Shown here piece by piece: positions 45,714 through 54,333 of a stretch of 64,000 bases of DNA (position 1 is its first letter; the number at the start of each line of letters is the position of its first letter). The notes beneath the pieces are model-generated. The model searched no databases and had not been told where the DNA came from. It saw only the letters and a program-made list of their open reading frames with translations. Origin of the DNA: Acidimicrobiales bacterium (GTDB lineage: Bacteria > Actinomycetota > Acidimicrobiia > Acidimicrobiales > Aldehydirespiratoraceae); assembly GCA_029263195.1 (NCBI GenBank), contig JAJCXX010000084.1, positions 111,424 to 175,423 of the forward strand, written 5' to 3'. The position numbers and the translations under genes are program-made.

Positions 45714-47192
45714 TCAGTCGACGGGACGGGCGAACGACCTGGTCTCGAGGTACTCCTCGAGACCAGCCACGCCCATCTCCTTGCCGACTCCAGACTGCTT
45801 GAATCCTCCGAAGGGCACGTCCGGCCCGTACCAGACGCCACCGTTGATCGACATCGTGCCGGTGCGTACTCGCCGCGCCAGAGCGGTGGCCCGTGCTTCG
45901 TCGGCGCCGAACACGGCGCCGGAGAGACCGTAGATTGAGTCGTTGGCGATCTCGACAGCGTGATCGTCGCTGTCGTAGGGAATCGCCACGAGGACCGGCC
46001 CGAAGATTTCCTCGCGTGCCACCTGCATCGAGTTGTCGACATCGGCGATCAACGTCGGTTCGTAGAAGAATCCCGGAAGGGCGGGGTCGGGACGACGGCC
46101 ACCACAGACGATCCGAGCACCGTCGGAGACCGCCAACCGGACGTATCTGTCGACCGAATCGACCTGCGACTGACTGATCAGAGGCCCGAGCATGGTCGCG
46201 GGGTCGGATGGGTCGCCGGGGCGAGTGTGGGACATCATCGACGCCACCGTGTCGAGTCCTTCGTCGTAGCGGGACCGCGGGAACAACAGCCTGGTGACCA
46301 GCGCACAACCCTGCCCGCAGACTGTGGCCAGCCCGAAGACCGCCGTGGCCGCGGCTCCACCGAAGTCGTCGAGATCGTCGAGCGCAATCATCGCCGACTT
46401 TCCGCCGAGTTCGAGAAACACCCTGGTGACGCTCTCTGCCGCGGCCTTCATGACCACTCGACCGGTGGCAGTCGATCCGGTGAAACTGATCATGTCGATG
46501 CGCGGATCGGACGTGAGGTACTCCCCGGCCGATGGCTCCGAGGACGACACGACGTTGACCACGCCTGGAGGAATGTCGGTGTGATCGTTGATGATTCGGC
46601 CCAGCGCCAGCGCTGTCCATGGGGTTTGGGGCGCTGGCTTGAGAACTACCGTGCAACCGGCCGCCAAGGCCGGGACAACCTTGGCGAGGTTGATCTGGTT
46701 GGGCACGTTCCACGGGGAGATCGCTGCCACCACACCGACGGCCTCACGTTCGATCCACCTATGGGCCCGACCGCCGAGTGTGTCGGCGTGCCCCAGGCTG
46801 GTGTTCCACTTGAAGTTCTCGGCGAGGTCTGCGTAGAACGGCAGGATCTCGAGGGGCGACACGACCTGCACGTTCGAGCACGCCATTCTGGTTGCTCCGA
46901 CTTCGGCGATGGTGATCTCGGTCAGGTCATCTACATGGTTGAGCAATGCTGTATGCAGTTGGCGAATGGCCGCAACCCTGGTGGCGGGGTCAGTGGACCA
47001 ATCGGTGTGATCGAATGCGTGGCGGGCTCCGGCAACAGCTGCTTCGAAGTCGGCACTGGTTGCGTCCGGGGTGACACCTATCGACTGCCCGGTGGCCGGT
47101 CCGATATTTCGATAGGTCGTGCCGTCGGACGCGTCGCACAGACTGCCGTTGATCAACAACTTTTCGTGTCGTCCCGATTGGCTGCTCGTCAT
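45714..47192 (-). CDS. Aldehyde dehydrogenase (NAD(P)+), ALDH superfamily
   Basis: This 492-residue aldehyde dehydrogenase has the catalytic Cys in TVCGQGCALVT and general-base Glu in FLELGGKSAMI. The oxyanion Asn lies in ISPWNVPNQINL, and the cofactor loop is FTGSTATGR. The C-terminal EEIFGPVLVAIPY and PFGGFKQSGVGKEMG are also intact. It is preceded on the same strand by the SDR gene 9 bases away, so an alcohol made or used by the SDR is probably oxidised to a carboxylic acid. The sequence motifs do not identify the aldehyde. Confidence 0.9.
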   Translation of the reverse strand: MTSSQSGRHEKLLINGSLCDASDGTTYRNIGPATGQSIGVTPDATSADFEAAVAGARHAFDHTDWSTDPATRVAAIRQLHTALLNHVDDLTEITIAEVGATRMACSNVQVVSPLEILPFYADLAENFKWNTSLGHADTLGGRAHRWIEREAVGVVAAISPWNVPNQINLAKVVPALAAGCTVVLKPAPQTPWTALALGRIINDHTDIPPGVVNVVSSSEPSAGEYLTSDPRIDMISFTGSTATGRVVMKAAAESVTRVFLELGGKSAMIALDDLDDFGGAAATAVFGLATVCGQGCALVTRLLFPRSRYDEGLDTVASMMSHTRPGDPSDPATMLGPLISQSQVDSVDRYVRLAVSDGARIVCGGRRPDPALPGFFYEPTLIADVDNSMQVAREEIFGPVLVAIPYDSDDHAVEIANDSIYGLSGAVFGADEARATALARRVRTGTMSINGGVWYGPDVPFGGFKQSGVGKEMGVAGLEEYLETRSFARPVD

Positions 47193-47201
47193 CGCTGGTC
47201 C

Positions 47202-47945
47202 TCAGGGTCGAGTGATCTGGCCGCCGTCGACCGCGACTACGTGCCCGGTCATCCAGGCGGCGTCGTCCGACAGCAGAAACAGAACCGGCCCGACATGATC
47301 GCCGGGAGTTCCGAGTCGCTTGATGGCGAGGCTCTGCACGATCGGGTCCTGGAACTCGGCTGGAACCTGTCGAGCGAGTGCCTCGGTATCGGTGGGGCCC
47401 GGGGCGATGGCGTTGATACGGATGTTGAGGTGGGCAAGTTCGTGGGCGAGCGAGGCGGTGAGGTAGTTGATCCCTGATTTGGCGAGTCCGTAGAAGCCGG
47501 CGATGCCCATCCACGCCGCGGTCGAGGACTGATTCACGATCGATCCGCCTCCACCCTCTGCCATGGAACCCATCACCGACCTGGTGCAGTGCAAGGCGCC
47601 CATCAGGTTGACCTTCATGAAACGGTCGAGATAGTCGTAGTCGACCTGGGTCAACCCGGAGAGCTTCATGTCTCCGAATATCGCGGCGTTGTTGACCAGA
47701 TGGTCGATGCCTCCGAACGCGGCTTTCACCGTGGCTGCCATCACATCGGTGCTTCCTGGATCGCCGACATCGGTCTCGATGAAGAGGGCGCGGTCGCCGA
47801 GTCCATCAGCGGCAGCTCGTCCGCTGACCGGGTCGAGTTCCGCGATCACGGTGTTGGCTCCCTCGGCGTGAAGGGCCTTGGCATAGGCCAGCCCGATCCC
47901 GCCGCCGGATCCGGTGACGATCGCTGTCTTGCCGCTGAATCGCAT
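47202..47945 (-). CDS. Short-chain dehydrogenase/reductase
   Basis: This 247-residue SDR has intact cofactor site VTGSGGGIGLAYAKAL, VNNAAIFGD, catalytic Ser in VNQSSTAAW and YGLAKSGIN (Tyr and Lys). The Asp-free AELDPV loop is ambiguous for NAD or NADP. It is directly upstream of the ALDH gene (9 bases) and divergent from the P450 gene. The arrangement suggests a P450 hydroxylation, SDR oxidation and ALDH oxidation sequence in the breakdown of a hydrophobic compound (inference). Confidence 0.87.
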   Translation of the reverse strand: MRFSGKTAIVTGSGGGIGLAYAKALHAEGANTVIAELDPVSGRAAADGLGDRALFIETDVGDPGSTDVMAATVKAAFGGIDHLVNNAAIFGDMKLSGLTQVDYDYLDRFMKVNLMGALHCTRSVMGSMAEGGGGSIVNQSSTAAWMGIAGFYGLAKSGINYLTASLAHELAHLNIRINAIAPGPTDTEALARQVPAEFQDPIVQSLAIKRLGTPGDHVGPVLFLLSDDAAWMTGHVVAVDGGQITRP

Positions 47946-48041
47946 GATTGGCTCGAATCATCCAGGGCCGGCCGACCGAGCATCGACTGGCTGCTGTCGG
48001 ATGATAATTGCCCACGGCTTCGCGCCATGTATCGTCTCGTC

Positions 48042-49250
48042 ATGTCGGACGATTCGGGGGAGTTGGTCTACAACCCCTACGCGTTCGCGGTTCACGACGA
48101 CCCGTACTCGACCTACAGCCGGATGCGGGACGAGGCCCCCGCCTATTGGAACCCCGATCTGGAGTTCTGGGCGCTATCGCGGTTCGACGACGTCCTCGAG
48201 GGATTCCGTGATCACGCAACGTTCTCCTCGACCGGAGGCGTGGCCCTGGAGCAGCGAGGACACATCAACAGCGGTTTCGCCCAACTGATCGAGATGGATC
48301 CCCCCGAGCACACGGTCTTTCGGAAGCTTGTCAGTCGGGTGTTCACCGGCCGCAGAGTCGAGCGCATGCACGACGAGATCCGCAGCATCGTTACGGGCTA
48401 TATCGACGGAGTAGTCGAGGCCGGCGAGTGCGATCTGGTTGCCGACATCACAGGGCCGTTTCCGATGGATGTGATAGCTGCGGTGCTCGGAGTGCCTGAA
48501 TCCGACCGCGATGAGTTGCGCCACCATGCCGATCGGATCCTGATTCGTGACGATGGAGTCATGGAGATGCCTCAGGAGGCTCTCGACGGGATGTTCGGAT
48601 TGCTCCAGTACTTCATCGATGATCTCCCCGCGCGCAGGAAGGGCCACGGCGAGGGCCTGATCAACGATCTCATTCGTTCCGAGGTCGACGGGAGAAGCCT
48701 CACTGAAGAGGAGCTGCTCGGGTTCTGTGTGCTGTTCGTCATCGCTGGGCACGAGACCACGACGAAGATGGTTGCCAATGCCATCGAGTTGCTGTCCCGT
48801 CACCCCGATCAGCAGGCACAGGTCGTGGCCGACCCGACTCTGGTCCCCAATGCGGTTGAGGAGGTCGTCCGGTTTCACAACTCGACTCAGTACATGCACC
48901 GAACCCTGACCACCGACCTTGACATTCATGGACGCGTTCTCGGAAATGGCCAGTCCGTGCTATTGATGATCGGTGCCGCGAACCATGACGATCGCGAGTT
49001 CGGCTCCACGGCGGAGATCTTCGACATCCACCGCCGACCCGAGCGACACCTTGCGTTTGGACATGGCGCCCACTTCTGCCTGGGTGCAGCTCTGGCGCGT
49101 GCTGAGGGCCTCATCGCCCTGGAGGAGATTCACCGGCGCTTGCCCGCGTATCGAGTCGATCACGACGCCAAACGTCGATTCCACAGTGGCAACGTCACCG
49201 GTTGGAGCAAGCTCCCGATCTGCTTCGAACCGTCGTCACATTCTCGCTGA
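48042..49250 (+). CDS. Cytochrome P450
   Basis: This soluble bacterial P450 has 402 residues. The oxygen-binding I helix has AGHETTTKM, the K helix has the ExxR pair in VEEVVRF, and the heme loop FGHGAHFCLGAALAR holds the Cys ligand. The start MSDDSGELVYNPYAF is typical of actinobacterial class I P450s; an ATG at 48027 is possible. A ferredoxin and reductase must supply electrons, and none is next to it. The neighbouring SDR and ALDH on the other strand and the small carboxymuconolactone-decarboxylase-like gene downstream suggest a degradative or terpenoid-type pathway. Confidence 0.9.
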   Translation: MSDDSGELVYNPYAFAVHDDPYSTYSRMRDEAPAYWNPDLEFWALSRFDDVLEGFRDHATFSSTGGVALEQRGHINSGFAQLIEMDPPEHTVFRKLVSRVFTGRRVERMHDEIRSIVTGYIDGVVEAGECDLVADITGPFPMDVIAAVLGVPESDRDELRHHADRILIRDDGVMEMPQEALDGMFGLLQYFIDDLPARRKGHGEGLINDLIRSEVDGRSLTEEELLGFCVLFVIAGHETTTKMVANAIELLSRHPDQQAQVVADPTLVPNAVEEVVRFHNSTQYMHRTLTTDLDIHGRVLGNGQSVLLMIGAANHDDREFGSTAEIFDIHRRPERHLAFGHGAHFCLGAALARAEGLIALEEIHRRLPAYRVDHDAKRRFHSGNVTGWSKLPICFEPSSHSR

Positions 49251-49282
49251 CCTGCGACTATCGACCGAGTACCAGGAGAACC

Positions 49283-49693
49283 ATGACCGTCCCGGACCCG
49301 ACAACCGAAGAATCCGACGCCTACCGGCGCGGCATGGCGAAGATGAGGGAGATCTACGCAGACTCCGTGGTGGCGCTTCCCGAAGGGACCATGGCCTTCA
49401 ACGACGTCATGATGAGGAGCCTCTTCAGTGAGGTGTGGGACCGCGACACCCTGTCAATTCGCGATCGAAGGCTGTTGATCATGGGGGTGATCGCGGCCAG
49501 GGGCGCAGTCGACACGTGGAAGATCCAAGCGGGGGCGTCGCTCGCCAACGGTGAGCTGACGGTCGAGGAGCTCAGGGAGACCCTGGTGATTCTCGCTCCC
49601 TACGCCGGCTATCCGAGCGTTGCACCTCTCGTAGCCGAGACCGAGGGCGTCATTCAACGCTGGTCGGGGTCTGATTCGGCGACCGAGGAGTGA
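49283..49693 (+). CDS. Carboxymuconolactone decarboxylase family protein
   Basis: This 136-residue helical protein of the CMD/AhpD superfamily has RRLLIMGVIAARGAVDTWKI and LVILAPYAGYPSVAPLV. It has no CxxC pair, so it is not an AhpD peroxidase. The true carboxymuconolactone decarboxylase acts on aromatic-ring breakdown, but the group also contains gamma-carboxy-lactone and unknown enzymes. The ATG at 49283 is preceded by AGGAGAA at good spacing. It lies 32 bases after the P450 gene and overlaps the next SDR gene by 4 bases. Confidence 0.8.
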   Translation: MTVPDPTTEESDAYRRGMAKMREIYADSVVALPEGTMAFNDVMMRSLFSEVWDRDTLSIRDRRLLIMGVIAARGAVDTWKIQAGASLANGELTVEELRETLVILAPYAGYPSVAPLVAETEGVIQRWSGSDSATEE

Positions 49694-50442
49694 GCTCCGT
49701 CTCATTGCTCGGACGGAGGATTCTTGTCGTCGGTGCGTCGTCTGGAATTGGAGCGGCGTTCGCGTCGGCCGCCCTTGACCACGGAGCCCAGGTTGCCCTG
49801 TGTGCGCGTCGCGTCGAGCGTCTGGAGCTGATCGCGCGCGACAGAGAAGGGGGATGGGTCGTCGGCGGCGACGCAACCAACCACGACGACATGGTGAGAG
49901 TCGCGGATACGGCCGCACGAAACATGGGCGGCCTCGACATGATGCTGTACACCGCTGGATTCGGCGTGCTGCAGCCTCTCGTCGACACCGACCCGGAGGT
50001 CTGGACCGACGTGTTCCGGGTCAATGTCGTGGGGGCAAACTTGGCCACCGCGGCTGTGATTCCGCACATGAACCGATCGGGCCTTGTGGCATACGTATCG
50101 TCTCGAACGACCGCTGATGCCAACGCCCTGTTCGCGTCCTACTCCGCGTCGAAGGCCGCCCTCGATCAGTGCATCCGAGTGTGGCGAGTGGAGCACCCCG
50201 ACCGACGATTCCTACGCGTCACCATGGGTAACACCCAGCCAACCGAGTTCTCTGATCACATGAACCTCGACCTCTTGGAAAAGGCACTGACCGACTGGGG
50301 AACTCAGGCGATCCCCGGAGGAATGATGGAGGTTGATGACGTCGCCAACACCATGGCGGAATCGTTTGCGGTGGCGCTCGACCATCCCGAGATCGATTCG
50401 TCAGAACTCACGTTCGACGCTCGACCGCCCACCGCCGACTGA
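49690..50442 (+). CDS. Short-chain dehydrogenase/reductase
   Basis: This 250-residue SDR has the site VVGASSGIGAAFASAAL, YTAGFG in place of NNAG, and catalytic SSRTTAD with SYSASKAALDQ (Tyr and Lys kept). The substrate-binding part is unusual: PTEFSDHMNLDLL in place of the common PG-x-V motif. The start is a GTG overlapping the end of the CMD-like gene by 4 bases. The P450, CMD and SDR genes together look like one operon. Confidence 0.83.
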   Translation: MSSVSLLGRRILVVGASSGIGAAFASAALDHGAQVALCARRVERLELIARDREGGWVVGGDATNHDDMVRVADTAARNMGGLDMMLYTAGFGVLQPLVDTDPEVWTDVFRVNVVGANLATAAVIPHMNRSGLVAYVSSRTTADANALFASYSASKAALDQCIRVWRVEHPDRRFLRVTMGNTQPTEFSDHMNLDLLEKALTDWGTQAIPGGMMEVDDVANTMAESFAVALDHPEIDSSELTFDARPPTAD

Positions 50443-50458
50443 ATCAGCGATCGGCCGG

Positions 50459-51478
50459 TCAGACGGCTGCATCGAACTCGGCGAGCACGCGCGGCGCATC
50501 GTCGAGGGTCGAGATCATCTCAAGAATCATTTCCCTCTGTCTCGCTGAGGTCTGACGGGGCTGTTCGATCGTGGCCCACCTGACGAGATCGTCCCAAAGC
50601 GGATCGATGTGGTCGGTGCCGGACACGGTCGAGCCGTCGATTGTGCGAAAGGTGATCGACCGGAGCTCACCGAGATAGAGACACAGAGATTCGACGTGGA
50701 TCAGTTCATCGGTCCGAATTCGCTCGACGATCTCTGAGGCCCGCTCAGCTTCCGCTCGTCTGTCGGTGAACAATCGAGGGTTTCGGAGCACCGACTGAGT
50801 GTCGGCGAAACCGAGCTCGGCGCGAAACTCAATGATCAGCAGGTTGGCGAGCAGAGAGACCAGCGATGCCACGTCTGGCGCCACGTCGGGACGAAGATTC
50901 GTTTCGGAGGCGGGGCGTCCGATGTCGACCGGCGGCTCGGCATCGGGGTAGGCGTCGACTCCGAATGCCAGGTCCCGAGCGAGGAACCACATCTCGTCGT
51001 GGCCACCTATGCCCTCGGAGGGTTGCCCGCCCTCGTCGAGACCGTGGGCCACCAGAAGCCCCTTATTGAGATGACCGATTGCCATCGAGGAAATGTCCTC
51101 GACAATCGAGGGTTGCAGATCCGGGAAGCTCATCTCGGCCAGCAATCTGCCTCGCGCCTCGATCTTGCCGATGATCGTGAGACTGTTCCAGAGAATTCGA
51201 TCCAGGCCGTTGGCGACGAGAACCATCAACTGTTCCGCATTGGGAACACGAATTCCGGTCAGGAGACTTGAGTCGGCGATGAGGGGCTGGCCGCCCCGCT
51301 CCAGGAGTGCTTCCCGCCATTCCCGAAGGGCCGAGCTCCTGACGCGTGACCGTGGCGGCTGATAGACGTCGTCGATGAACCCACCGTGAAGACGTCGGCC
51401 ATCGACGATGTGGGGCGTGGTGCCCTCGTCGTCGCGAAGGAAATCCTCCCGGTTGTACAGGAGCTGACGTGTCGACAT
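50459..51478 (-). CDS. Conserved-looking hypothetical protein, mostly helical
   Basis: This 339-residue soluble protein has no signal peptide. It begins RQLLYNREDFLRDDEGTTPH and is rich in Leu, Glu, Arg and Asp. A few segments (RTDELIHVESLCLYLGEL and IEFRAELGFADTQ) resemble the Glu/His pattern of ferritin-like helical bundles, but I cannot place the family. The start codon follows the opposing racemase gene by 51 bases on the same strand. It is convergent with the P450-CMD-SDR operon. The function is not known. Confidence 0.6.
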   Translation of the reverse strand: MSTRQLLYNREDFLRDDEGTTPHIVDGRRLHGGFIDDVYQPPRSRVRSSALREWREALLERGGQPLIADSSLLTGIRVPNAEQLMVLVANGLDRILWNSLTIIGKIEARGRLLAEMSFPDLQPSIVEDISSMAIGHLNKGLLVAHGLDEGGQPSEGIGGHDEMWFLARDLAFGVDAYPDAEPPVDIGRPASETNLRPDVAPDVASLVSLLANLLIIEFRAELGFADTQSVLRNPRLFTDRRAEAERASEIVERIRTDELIHVESLCLYLGELRSITFRTIDGSTVSGTDHIDPLWDDLVRWATIEQPRQTSARQREMILEMISTLDDAPRVLAEFDAAV

Positions 51479-51529
51479 GACCGGAGGATAGTTGGGGTGG
51501 CGTCGAGCCCGGAATTCGTGTGCGACCGC

Positions 51530-52222
51530 TTAGTCGCCCAGAGCCCAGTCGGCCGCCGCCAGTGCGTGCAGCTCTGCCGTCGGAAAGTACGGGACGTCCA
51601 GGTCGCCGGGTGAGACGAGAAGCTCGATCTCCGTGCAGCCCGCCACGACGCCGGTGGCACCCGTCTCGAGGAGTCGGGATATGGCGTCGAGAAATAGACG
51701 ACGAGAATCTTCGCTGACAACACCCTGGACCAACTCATCGAAGATCACTCGATGGATCATCTCGAGGTCGTCGCCTGCGGGTACGACCACGTCGATGCCG
51801 GCGCTTTCGAATCTGGATCGGAGGAAGGGTTCCTGCATCGTGAATCGGGTTCCGAGCAGCGCCACCTTCTCGACCTCGGCCTGTGCGATCGCGGCGACGG
51901 TGGCATCGGCAATGTGGAGCAGCGGGACGGTGATGGCCGCTTCGATGCGATCGGCGACCTGGTGCATGGTGTTGGTGCACACCACTATGGCCTCCGCCCC
52001 GGCGCGCTCGAGTGAAAGGGCCTGGTCAGCGAGTACCTGTGCCACCCCGGACCAGTTTCCGGAATCCATGAAACCCTCGATGAAGTCGAAGTCGAACGAC
52101 CTGACGATCAGGTCGGCAGAGTGCGAACCTCCGAGCCGGCCACGAACAGACTCGTTGATCTGTCGCTCGTACTCGATGGATGATTCCCAACTCATCCCGC
52201 CGAGGAGGCCGAGAGTTCTCAT
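51530..52222 (-). CDS. Aspartate/glutamate racemase family protein
   Basis: This 230-residue cofactor-free racemase opens RTLGLLGGMSWESSIEY. It has the two catalytic Cys, in IVVCTNTMHQV and VVAGCTEIELLVS. Such enzymes interconvert D and L amino acids, most often aspartate or a broad range as in RacX/YgeA. The gene runs toward the hypothetical protein on the same strand and is divergent from the DUF427-senA-senB operon, so both promoters share a 55-base gap. Confidence 0.9.
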   Translation of the reverse strand: MRTLGLLGGMSWESSIEYERQINESVRGRLGGSHSADLIVRSFDFDFIEGFMDSGNWSGVAQVLADQALSLERAGAEAIVVCTNTMHQVADRIEAAITVPLLHIADATVAAIAQAEVEKVALLGTRFTMQEPFLRSRFESAGIDVVVPAGDDLEMIHRVIFDELVQGVVSEDSRRLFLDAISRLLETGATGVVAGCTEIELLVSPGDLDVPYFPTAELHALAAADWALGD

Positions 52223-52277
52223 TCAGAGCATGGTAGGGGATCTGGAATTGTCTGAGCTACTTCGTTGTTCTGAGGGC

Positions 52278-53006
52278 ATGTCCGAAAACGCGAGTTCGAA
52301 ACTGTTGCCCAATCAGAAGTGGATACGAGGATTCGTCGGTGGTCGCCCAGTGGTCGACTCCCGCAACGTGATGGGGGTGTGGGACCAGCGCCACTACCCG
52401 TCCTGGTACTTCCCGGCCGACGATATTCTGGTGGCCCTCGAACCGACCGACGCCACGCGTTCCATTGAGGGATTCGGCCCGGCGGCAGTTCACGACCTGG
52501 TGGTCGATGGCACTAGCGTTCCGGCCGCCGCAAGCATTCTCATCGATCCGACCGAGGAGGAACTGCGCGGCCGCGTACGCCTGGAATTCGACGCGATCGA
52601 GCAGTGGTTCGAAGAGGATGTGGAAGTGTTCGGGCATCCGAAGAACCCGTACTCGCGCATCGATGTGCTGCCGTCGTCGAGGCATGTGGTCGTGCGCCAC
52701 GGGGAGACGGTGGTGGCCGACACCACCAAACCGACGATGCTCTACGAGACGGGAATCGGCGCCCGCATCTACGTCCCACCGACCGATGTCCGCCTCGACC
52801 TGATTGTCCCGGCCGAACGACGCACCACCTGTGCCTACAAGGGTTTCGCCAACTACCACTCTCTGGTGATCGACGGAGAAACGCTGAACGACGTGGCATG
52901 GAGCTACCCGACTCCGTTCCCGGAAGCCCGCCAGGTGGCAGGAATGCTGTCCTTTTACACCAACAAGTTGAGCGTAGAGGTCGACGGCGTGGCGGTGACG
53001 ACGTGA
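52278..53006 (+). CDS. DUF427-type protein upstream of senA
   Basis: This 242-residue protein has features of the DUF427 family: WYFPADDILVALEPT, VVVRHGETVVADTTKPTMLYETG and FANYHSLVIDGETLNDVAWSY in repeated beta-rich segments, suggesting two related modules. No enzymatic motif or metal site is obvious, and the family function is unknown. The start could be the ATG at 52278, after GAGGG, or the ATG at 52230. The gene ends 22 bases before senA on the same strand and is probably in the same transcript, so a role linked to selenoneine is possible but not shown. Confidence 0.75.
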   Translation: MSENASSKLLPNQKWIRGFVGGRPVVDSRNVMGVWDQRHYPSWYFPADDILVALEPTDATRSIEGFGPAAVHDLVVDGTSVPAAASILIDPTEEELRGRVRLEFDAIEQWFEEDVEVFGHPKNPYSRIDVLPSSRHVVVRHGETVVADTTKPTMLYETGIGARIYVPPTDVRLDLIVPAERRTTCAYKGFANYHSLVIDGETLNDVAWSYPTPFPEARQVAGMLSFYTNKLSVEVDGVAVTT

Positions 53007-53028
53007 TCACAACGGCTAGCGTCGGATC

Positions 53029-54333
53029 GTGACCAACCCCAACGAACTCGACGCAACCTTGGCGGAGGCAACCCGCACTCTCCACGGAGTGCTCTCCGAT
53101 CTCCAGGATCCTGAACTCGTGATGCCCAAGGTCCCGACCGTCAACCCGATGCTCTGGGAGCTCGGACACACCGGGTGGTTCCAGGAGCGGTTCGTGCTCC
53201 GAGAGCTACTCGGACAGGACCCGTTGGTCGACAATGCCGATGAGTTGTGGAACTCATCGACCGTGCGCCACGACACCAGGTGGGACCTGCCTCTTCCCGA
53301 TCGTGATGCGACGGTGGAGTTCGTGGACGAGGTAACCGATCGAGTTCGGGCAGCAGTGGCCGCTGACCCCGACAATTCCGAACTCGCATACGGGGCGCTC
53401 TACACGGTGATGCACCACGACGCTCACGTCGAGGCCCTGCTCTACACGCGACAAGCCGAGGGCCTACGCCCTCCAGCAGCTCTGATCAAGCCGGCACCCG
53501 ATCATGGTCCCGTCGGCTCCGATACGTCGGGACAGATCCAGGTAGCCGGAGCCACTCATTGGCTTGGCGGGGTGCCCGAACAGGCCTTCGTCATGGACAA
53601 CGAAAAGTGGGCCCATGAGGTGGAGGTCGCTGATTTCGAAATGGATCGCAACTTGGTGACCCAACAGCAGTTTCTCGAATTCGTCGACGACGGCGGCTAC
53701 GAGAGGCGTGAGCTCTGGGACGACGACGGTTGGCAGTGGCGTACCTCGGTCGATCGCCAACATCCCTCGTACTGGCGTCGCCTCGATGGCGAATGGCAGA
53801 GGCGCGAATTCGATCGCTGGGTCGACATCGAGCCTCGAAAGCCGATGGTTCATGCAAACTGGTGGGAGGCCCGGGCCTGGTGTGAGTGGTCAGGACGTCG
53901 ACTTCCGACCGAGGTGGAGTGGGAGAGGGCAGCAACCTTCGATCGCTCCGGCGAACGGCGACTCCGACAGCCCTGGGGCGACGCACCTGCCGAAGCCAGA
54001 CGTGCCGCGATCGATATCGACTCGATGGGCACCGTATCCGTCGATCAGTGCGTCGACGGCGCATCCGAGCTCGGCTTCCTTCATCTCGCCGGCAACGTCT
54101 GGGAGTGGACCGACACGGTGTTCCAGCCGTTCCCCGGATTCGTTCCTGACTCCTATCTCGACAACTCCGCACCGTGGTTCGGGTCTCGACGGGTGCTGCG
54201 GGGCGGTTCTTGGGCTACCCGATCGAGATACGTGAGAACCACGTTCCGCAACTATTTCACGCCAGATCGCTCCGATGTCTTCGGCGGATTCCGGTCGTGT
54301 AGCCGCGATGGAGCGGCACGGCAGTCCGGGTGA
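53029..54333 (+). CDS. senA: Selenoneine synthase-type SenA (EgtB-like nonheme iron enzyme)
   Basis: This 434-residue protein has an N-terminal DinB-type helix bundle and a C-terminal formylglycine-generating/sulfatase-modifying domain, as in EgtB. The iron ligands of EgtB align here as His47 (WELGHTGWFQE), His129 and His133 (MHHDAHVEALL), with the same 4-residue spacing. The second domain ends in GNVWEWTDTVFQ, RVLRGGSWATR and FGGFRSC. EgtB joins hercynine to gamma-glutamylcysteine, whereas SenA joins hercynine to a selenosugar. I call SenA because senB overlaps its end by 4 bases and a selenium operon faces it. No EgtD (hercynine maker) is in the window. An ergothioneine role would be the alternative. 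Confidence 0.85.
   Translation: MTNPNELDATLAEATRTLHGVLSDLQDPELVMPKVPTVNPMLWELGHTGWFQERFVLRELLGQDPLVDNADELWNSSTVRHDTRWDLPLPDRDATVEFVDEVTDRVRAAVAADPDNSELAYGALYTVMHHDAHVEALLYTRQAEGLRPPAALIKPAPDHGPVGSDTSGQIQVAGATHWLGGVPEQAFVMDNEKWAHEVEVADFEMDRNLVTQQQFLEFVDDGGYERRELWDDDGWQWRTSVDRQHPSYWRRLDGEWQRREFDRWVDIEPRKPMVHANWWEARAWCEWSGRRLPTEVEWERAATFDRSGERRLRQPWGDAPAEARRAAIDIDSMGTVSVDQCVDGASELGFLHLAGNVWEWTDTVFQPFPGFVPDSYLDNSAPWFGSRRVLRGGSWATRSRYVRTTFRNYFTPDRSDVFGGFRSCSRDGAARQSG

Noticed and set aside
45960..47477. Long open frame opposite the aldehyde dehydrogenase and SDR genes
   Set aside because: It is an antisense effect of GC-rich codon use. It shows no domain, while the other strand has complete ALDH and SDR motifs.
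53029..54333. EgtB (ergothioneine) as the name for the SUMF/DinB enzyme
   Set aside because: The overlapping SenB gene and the facing selD/importer operon favour SenA. EgtB remains the alternative, since the fold is shared.
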